DNA from: G963665185 sp049723905
GTDB lineage: Bacteria; Desulfobacterota; Desulfovibrionia; Desulfovibrionales; Desulfovibrionaceae
Reading direction: 5' to 3'
Length of the DNA: 64,000 nucleotides
NCBI RefSeq assembly: GCF_049723905.1
Contig: NZ_JBJKFD010000001.1
Location: 4,092,001 to 4,156,000 of the forward strand
The notes below the pieces were generated by a model, which saw nothing but the letters and a program-made list of their open reading frames with translations, ran no database searches and was not told where the DNA came from. Positions 59,760-64,000 of the stretch are shown here, one piece after another. The translations under genes and the position numbers were made by a program. The first letter of the stretch is position 1. Every line of letters starts with the position of its first letter.

Positions 59760-59906
59760 GGGGCCTCCGAATCGGACAGGGTAGAATTTAGGCCAAGCGT
59801 ATCTCTCCAACGGCCACTTGGCACTTTTATCAATTTACGTATATATTGTACATTGAATGCGGCAACTGTACAGGCTGTTTTTTTCGATTATCGCGAGGTC
59901 TGACCT

Positions 59907-61244
59907 ATGCAACGGATCATCATTTTGGGAGCTGCCGGCCGGGATTTCCATAATTTCAACATATGTTTTCGCAACCGTTCCGATGTGCGCGTGGTGGCGT
60001 TCACGGCCACGCAGATTCCAGACATAGACGGGCGCATCTATCCTGCCGAGCTGGCCGGACCTTTGTATCCGAAGGGCATCCCCATCCTGTCCCAGAACGG
60101 ACTGGCCGGGCTGATCAAAAGGCTGAACGTGGACAAGGCGGTTTTTTCCTACAGCGACATCAGCCATCTGGACGTCATGCATACGGCCTCGGAAGTGCTG
60201 GCCGCCGGGGCCGGATTCTGCCTGCTTTCGCCTGTTGAAACCATGGTTGAAAGCCGCCTGCCCGTCATCTCTGTGTGCGCCGTGCGGACTGGATGCGGCA
60301 AGTCGCCGGTAACGGCCTTTATCTGCGAACGGCTGCGGCAGCGGGGGCTTCGTCCCGTGGTCATCCGTCATCCCATGCCCTACGGCGACCTGGCCCGGCA
60401 GGCGGTGCAGCGCTACGCCGAAGTGGCGGACATGGACCGCAACAAGTGCACCATAGAAGAGCGCGAAGAGTACGAGCATCTTATCGAACGCGGCGTCACC
60501 CTGTATGCGGGGGTGGATTACGAGACCATCCTGCGCCAGGCTGAGAACGATCCCGATGGGGCGGATGTGATTGTCTGGGACGGAGGCAACAACGATACCC
60601 CGTTCATTCGGCCCGACCTGTCCATTGTGCTGTGCGATCCCATGCGTCCCGGACACGAGACGGCCTATCATCCCGGAGAAACCAACCTGCGCATGGCCGA
60701 TGTGGTGCTGATAAGCAAGGCGGAGGTGGCGGCGCCCGAGGCGGTGCGGCAGGTACGGGAAAACGTGGCCCGCCTGAACCCGGAAGCCGCCGTGGTGCTG
60801 GGGACGCTGGAGGTTTCCGTGGACGATCCGGACGGGTTGCGGGGCAAGCTGGTGCTGGCCGTGGAAGACGGGCCCACCCTGACGCACGGGGGTATGGATT
60901 TTGGCGCGGCAGTGTTGGCGGCGGAAATGTTCGGGGCGCGGCTGGCAGAACCCGGGGCCTGCGCAACGGGCGATATCAAGGATGTTTTGCAGGCCCGCCC
61001 CGGCATGCGGAATGCCTTGCCCGCGCTGGGCTATTCCGTGCGGCAGCTGGATGACCTGACTCGCACCATAGACGCCTGCGAGTGCGACGTGGTGCTTTTC
61101 GGCACGCCCGTGGACCTGGGGCGGATCATCAAGGTGAACAAGCCGTCCATGCGGGTGCGCTATGGCTACCGGGACCTTGGGGATACGGGGCTTGAGGATG
61201 TTTTGGCCCCCCTGCTGGAAAAAATAGGGAGACCAGCTATTTGA
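59907..61244 (+). CDS. COG2403 P-loop GTPase-like protein
   Basis: A 445-residue protein of the COG2403 family, annotated as related to cyclic 2,3-diphosphoglycerate synthetase. An N-terminal Rossmann-like part (IIILGAAGRDFHNFN) is followed by a P-loop VCAVRTGCGKSPVTAF near residue 130. DGADVIVWDGGNNDTPF gives the Walker-B-like Asp. The true substrate is unknown. The start ATG 59907 follows GCGAGG. Its 3' end overlaps the convergent unknown gene by 8 bases. Confidence 0.75.
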   Translation: MQRIIILGAAGRDFHNFNICFRNRSDVRVVAFTATQIPDIDGRIYPAELAGPLYPKGIPILSQNGLAGLIKRLNVDKAVFSYSDISHLDVMHTASEVLAAGAGFCLLSPVETMVESRLPVISVCAVRTGCGKSPVTAFICERLRQRGLRPVVIRHPMPYGDLARQAVQRYAEVADMDRNKCTIEEREEYEHLIERGVTLYAGVDYETILRQAENDPDGADVIVWDGGNNDTPFIRPDLSIVLCDPMRPGHETAYHPGETNLRMADVVLISKAEVAAPEAVRQVRENVARLNPEAAVVLGTLEVSVDDPDGLRGKLVLAVEDGPTLTHGGMDFGAAVLAAEMFGARLAEPGACATGDIKDVLQARPGMRNALPALGYSVRQLDDLTRTIDACECDVVLFGTPVDLGRIIKVNKPSMRVRYGYRDLGDTGLEDVLAPLLEKIGRPAI

Positions 61245-62289
61245 TTTTGGCGGCCGTCCTGGCTTGTTGCATAGCGCGAGTGGTGTAAGGGTATTTGCCG
61301 ACCCGGCCCGACGAGTCGCACGAGCCGCGTATCTTTTTCATCCATTCCAAGCCAATGGGAATATAGCCGGGGGCGGAATAGGCCGGGTTGTTCTGCCACC
61401 CGTAGGAATTTTTTTCAACGCGCAGGCCGAGCATGCGGGCCACTTGGTCCGCGCTGTTCCAGGAATCGTCTTCTTCTTGAATGCTGGCCGTGTAGGTCCG
61501 CGAGAGCCAGGTGGAGCCGGGCTTGAGGATATTTTGTTCGTCGTCGTTGAGAGTGTGGACGGCTTCGTTGGCCATGGTGTTCAGCAGATCGTAGATGCCG
61601 AGACGGATTTCGTAGTATCCGCCCCGGGCCCACCCGTACCGGGTGAACGACCCGATTGTCGCTTCCAGATAGCGGGGGAAATTGTTGATCCGTATGGCGG
61701 TGCGTACTTTGGACGGGGTAGGGGCGAGGTCGAACAGGCTTTTGCCCTGGGCCTTCATTCTGGTTTCCCACTCGTGGAAGTATTTTTCGTACTCGGCCGT
61801 GGTATCGATGTGTGAAGGGGGGTCTGGTGGTTTTCTTCGCAGAGGCCGGGTATTTTGAAAATCCAGCCCAATCCACATGCCTGTGCCGTCGGCTTCTGCG
61901 CTGCCTGCCACATCCGGACCATCCGGTGCCTGCCAGGTGATGATGCCATTATAAAGTCGACATTTCATGGGAGGTCTGTCGTATCCGCCGGGTGGGGTGG
62001 GCAATTCTTTGCATGGATTTCCAAACAGGTTCCAGCGGATGCGGCTGCGGTGATTGGTCAGATGATAGATCACTTCTTCCAGGATAAGGCAGCCGCGCAC
62101 CGGGTCGGATTTTTTGACCACTATCTTGCCCTTGCTTTTGGCCTTGTCCTTGACCGTCCATATTTGGGGGAAGCTTCCGACCTGAAGCAGCAGAGTCGTG
62201 GCGATGAGCTTTGCCTGGGCAACCAGCGCCTCAATGATGGTAGTGGCATCCAGTTGGAATTCCTGAATGCATTTTTGTGAAACGGGCAT
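61237..62289 (-). CDS. Protein of unknown function
   Basis: A 350-residue protein without signal peptide or membrane segment. It starts at ATG 62289 behind GGAGG. The protein is rich in Trp, Tyr and Arg, with the stretch AGSAEADGTGMWIGLDFQ and a C-terminal GSCDSSGRVGKYPYTTRAMQQA. No domain was recognised. Its ends overlap the convergent COG2403 gene by 8 bases. It could be a phage or other accessory protein; there is no evidence either way. Confidence 0.55.
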   Translation of the reverse strand: MPVSQKCIQEFQLDATTIIEALVAQAKLIATTLLLQVGSFPQIWTVKDKAKSKGKIVVKKSDPVRGCLILEEVIYHLTNHRSRIRWNLFGNPCKELPTPPGGYDRPPMKCRLYNGIITWQAPDGPDVAGSAEADGTGMWIGLDFQNTRPLRRKPPDPPSHIDTTAEYEKYFHEWETRMKAQGKSLFDLAPTPSKVRTAIRINNFPRYLEATIGSFTRYGWARGGYYEIRLGIYDLLNTMANEAVHTLNDDEQNILKPGSTWLSRTYTASIQEEDDSWNSADQVARMLGLRVEKNSYGWQNNPAYSAPGYIPIGLEWMKKIRGSCDSSGRVGKYPYTTRAMQQARTAAKIK

Positions 62290-62357
62290 GGCGTATCCTC
62301 CGCTTTTTAGGAAAGAGGATAGCATCTTTGTCGCTCTGGTTATATAAAAAAAACTAT

Positions 62358-63485
62358 CTAATCCAGCAGCAGCCGTTCCAGAATGGCGTTGGAAACGAGC
62401 ATGCCGTTCTTGGTAAGGCGGACGTAGGCTTTGGTGATGCGGATAAGGTCGTGCTGGCGCAGGGCGGTAAGGATTTGCCCGTACTGCTTGGTGAAGCTCT
62501 GTCCGGTCAGGTCCTTGTAGCGTTTGAGGTCCAGTCCCCGGCTGGTGCGCAGGGAGAGCATGACCATTTCGTTTGTTTTGACTTCCTTGGAAAGCTGTTC
62601 CCCCTGCACGGTTTCATTGCGGCGGATCTGCGTGTCCCAGGCGTCGATGTCCTTGGGGTTTTCGTAGCGCACGTCCTGCACCGTGGACACGGCGGATGGC
62701 CCCAGCCCCACATATTCCTGCCCGTCCCAATAGCCCAGGTTGTGGCGGCAGAAAAATCCCATGCGCGCAAAGTTGGAAATTTCGTAGTGCAAATAGCCCC
62801 GGTCTTCCAGCAGATGGGCGCCATGCACGAAGATACGCGCCTGTTCGTTGTCCGCGGGCATTTCCAGTTTGCCGCTCTGCACGCGCCGTTCCAGGGGCGT
62901 GTTGGGTTCCAGGGTCAGGTTGTAGCAGGAAAGGTGCTCGGGCTTGAGTTCCTTGGTAACGGCCAGCATCTGTTTGCGCCAGGAGCCCAGACGCATGCCG
63001 GGCACGCCCCAGATGAAATCCAGATTGATGTTGCGGAACCCCGCGTTGCGCGCCGCGCGAAAGGCCATGACGGCCTGAGCCGCGGTGTGCGGCCTGCCCA
63101 GCATCTTGAGCTGGGAATCGTCCAGGCTTTGCACGCCCATGGACAGTCTGTTCACACCCATTTCCCGCAATTGGCCCAGGGCCGCGCTGTCCACGGAATC
63201 GGGGTTGGACTCCATGGAAAATTCCGTGGCCTTGTCCAGCTGGAAGTGTTCTCCCACGCCCCGGATGATGCGTTCCATTGCCCACGGCGGAACAATGCTC
63301 GGAGTGCCGCCGCCCAAATACACGGTCTGGATCTTCGGGCGGTTCAGGCGCTTTCCCCACAGCCGCGCCTCACGTACAACAGAGTCTGTGTAGCGCTCCA
63401 AAAGCTCCATATCCAGAGGTACGGAGTAAAAGGCGCAATAGGTGCATTTGGATCGACAAAAAGGCACATGGATGTACAATAGCAT
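62358..63485 (-). CDS. hemW: Radical-SAM heme chaperone HemW / coproporphyrinogen oxidase-like
   Basis: A 375-residue protein. FCRSKCTYCAF gives the radical-SAM cysteines at 10, 14 and 17. VYLGGGTPSIV, the anaerobic-coproporphyrinogen-oxidase-like MGVQSLDDSQLKMLGR and the HemW C-terminal domain follow. HemW members lack the extra N-terminal cysteine of the CxxxCxxCxC set found in HemN, as here (CTYCAF), so heme insertion is more likely than coproporphyrinogen oxidation. It is divergent from an ABC ATPase gene. Confidence 0.88.
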   Translation of the reverse strand: MLLYIHVPFCRSKCTYCAFYSVPLDMELLERYTDSVVREARLWGKRLNRPKIQTVYLGGGTPSIVPPWAMERIIRGVGEHFQLDKATEFSMESNPDSVDSAALGQLREMGVNRLSMGVQSLDDSQLKMLGRPHTAAQAVMAFRAARNAGFRNINLDFIWGVPGMRLGSWRKQMLAVTKELKPEHLSCYNLTLEPNTPLERRVQSGKLEMPADNEQARIFVHGAHLLEDRGYLHYEISNFARMGFFCRHNLGYWDGQEYVGLGPSAVSTVQDVRYENPKDIDAWDTQIRRNETVQGEQLSKEVKTNEMVMLSLRTSRGLDLKRYKDLTGQSFTKQYGQILTALRQHDLIRITKAYVRLTKNGMLVSNAILERLLLD

Positions 63486-63582
63486 GGGCTTTAGCTAGCC
63501 TGTTGTTTTCCCACTGGCAAGCGGGTGTTTTTGCGGCCGCATATACATTGTACTGTAACCTTGCGGTGTTAGGGTATGTTTT

Positions 63583-64000
63583 ATGGAAAATGTTCTTGAG
63601 TGTGCGGGCTTGGGTGTGTCGTTCGGGGGCAAGCGTGTGCTCGACGGCCTGGATCTGGCGGTTGCTCCCGGCGAGTTCCTGGTGGTGAACGGGCCGTCCG
63701 GTTCGGGCAAATCCACCTTGCTGCGGTTGTTGTGCCGCTTGCAGGAACCGGACGCGGGGCGGGTTCTTTTCAAGGGGCGCGACGTGGCCGCAATGAGCCC
63801 GCCGTCCCTGCGCAGGCACGTGGCCTATGTGCAGCAAACCCCGGTGGTGGTGGAGGGCAGCGTGCGGAACAACCTGCTGCTTCCGTTTTCCTTTTCCGGC
63901 AATTCCGACATGCAGGTGCCCGGAGATGACCGGCTGCGTCCGCTTCTGGACGGGCTGAACCTCGACATCTCCCTGGAGGAGAACGCCATGGGGCTGTCCG
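63583..64000 (+). CDS. ABC transporter ATP-binding protein, FetA/YbbL-like (partial)
   Basis: The first 139 codons of an ABC ATPase run off the window's end. Walker A is NGPSGSGKSTLLR near residue 40; a Q-loop is in VAYVQQTPVVVEGSVRNNL. The Q-loop context and short length fit the FetA/YbbL branch, which pairs with a single permease (FetB/YbbM) that should follow downstream. The signature motif and Walker B lie outside. The start ATG 63583 has no strong ribosome site. Confidence 0.85.
   Translation, partial: MENVLECAGLGVSFGGKRVLDGLDLAVAPGEFLVVNGPSGSGKSTLLRLLCRLQEPDAGRVLFKGRDVAAMSPPSLRRHVAYVQQTPVVVEGSVRNNLLLPFSFSGNSDMQVPGDDRLRPLLDGLNLDISLEENAMGLS

Overview
The window looks like a chromosomal segment of a sulfate-reducing deltaproteobacterium of the Desulfovibrio type. 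This inference rests on several gene sets. There is an rnf operon led by a decaheme cytochrome c and carrying an RnfB fused to a glutamate-synthase-like flavoprotein. There is a seven-cysteine ferredoxin of the Desulfovibrio ferredoxin III kind. There are YkgJ, TPR and YcaO genes, many two-component proteins, and a class III ribonucleotide reductase. Most of the window is moderately G+C-rich, with three AT-richer accessory patches: 0.9-1.6, 7.6-9.7 and 27.7-28.2 kb. No tRNA, rRNA, CRISPR array or replication origin was seen.

Layout. 0-6 kb is accessory: a Nif11-type leader peptide, a chloramphenicol acetyltransferase gene flanked by a direct repeat, a TetR two-gene operon, an AraC regulator convergent with a glyoxalase-fold protein, an isochorismatase-like hydrolase and a DJ-1/PfpI protein. 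6-10 kb holds a complete IS5-family element, an AT-rich pair of exported-protein genes (one an M48-like lipoprotein metalloprotease) and the relic of a second transposase. 10-24.5 kb holds a TPR/YkgJ operon, ferredoxin and signalling genes (two sensor kinases, a hybrid kinase, CheY, a cNMP-binding protein, an NtrC-type regulator) plus a YcaO protein. 24.8-35 kb holds an M16 protease, a large type-I-secreted-looking surface protein, an AhpF-like reductase and an AldA-type aldehyde dehydrogenase with a relic of a second copy. 35-44 kb is the rnf cluster: cytochrome c, rnfC, D, G, E, A, then rnfB and apbE. 44-54 kb is three-carbon metabolism (gpmA, mgsA, glpR, glpD, glpF, glpK) and nrdD. 54-64 kb holds a degenerate GGDEF/TPR protein, a sulfite-oxidase-fold protein, a COG1915/COG2403 divergent pair, hemW and the start of an ABC ATPase gene.

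Two signals stand out beyond the genes. First, a roughly 100-bp imperfect-palindrome repeat, ERIC-like in architecture, occurs about eleven times in whole or in part, in both orientations. It sits between genes, splits the rnf operon, and supplies the stop codon of two genes. Second, the leader of nrdD carries a recognisable cobalamin riboswitch followed by an intrinsic terminator, which suggests that the B12-independent ribonucleotide reductase is shut off when B12 is plentiful.

How genes work together (inference). GlpF, GlpK and GlpD bring glycerol to dihydroxyacetone phosphate under GlpR; MgsA can divert it to methylglyoxal, and AldA and a glyoxalase-fold protein could handle the aldehydes. 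Rnf couples ferredoxin, NAD(H) and cytochrome c pools, with ApbE inserting the FMN of RnfG and RnfD.
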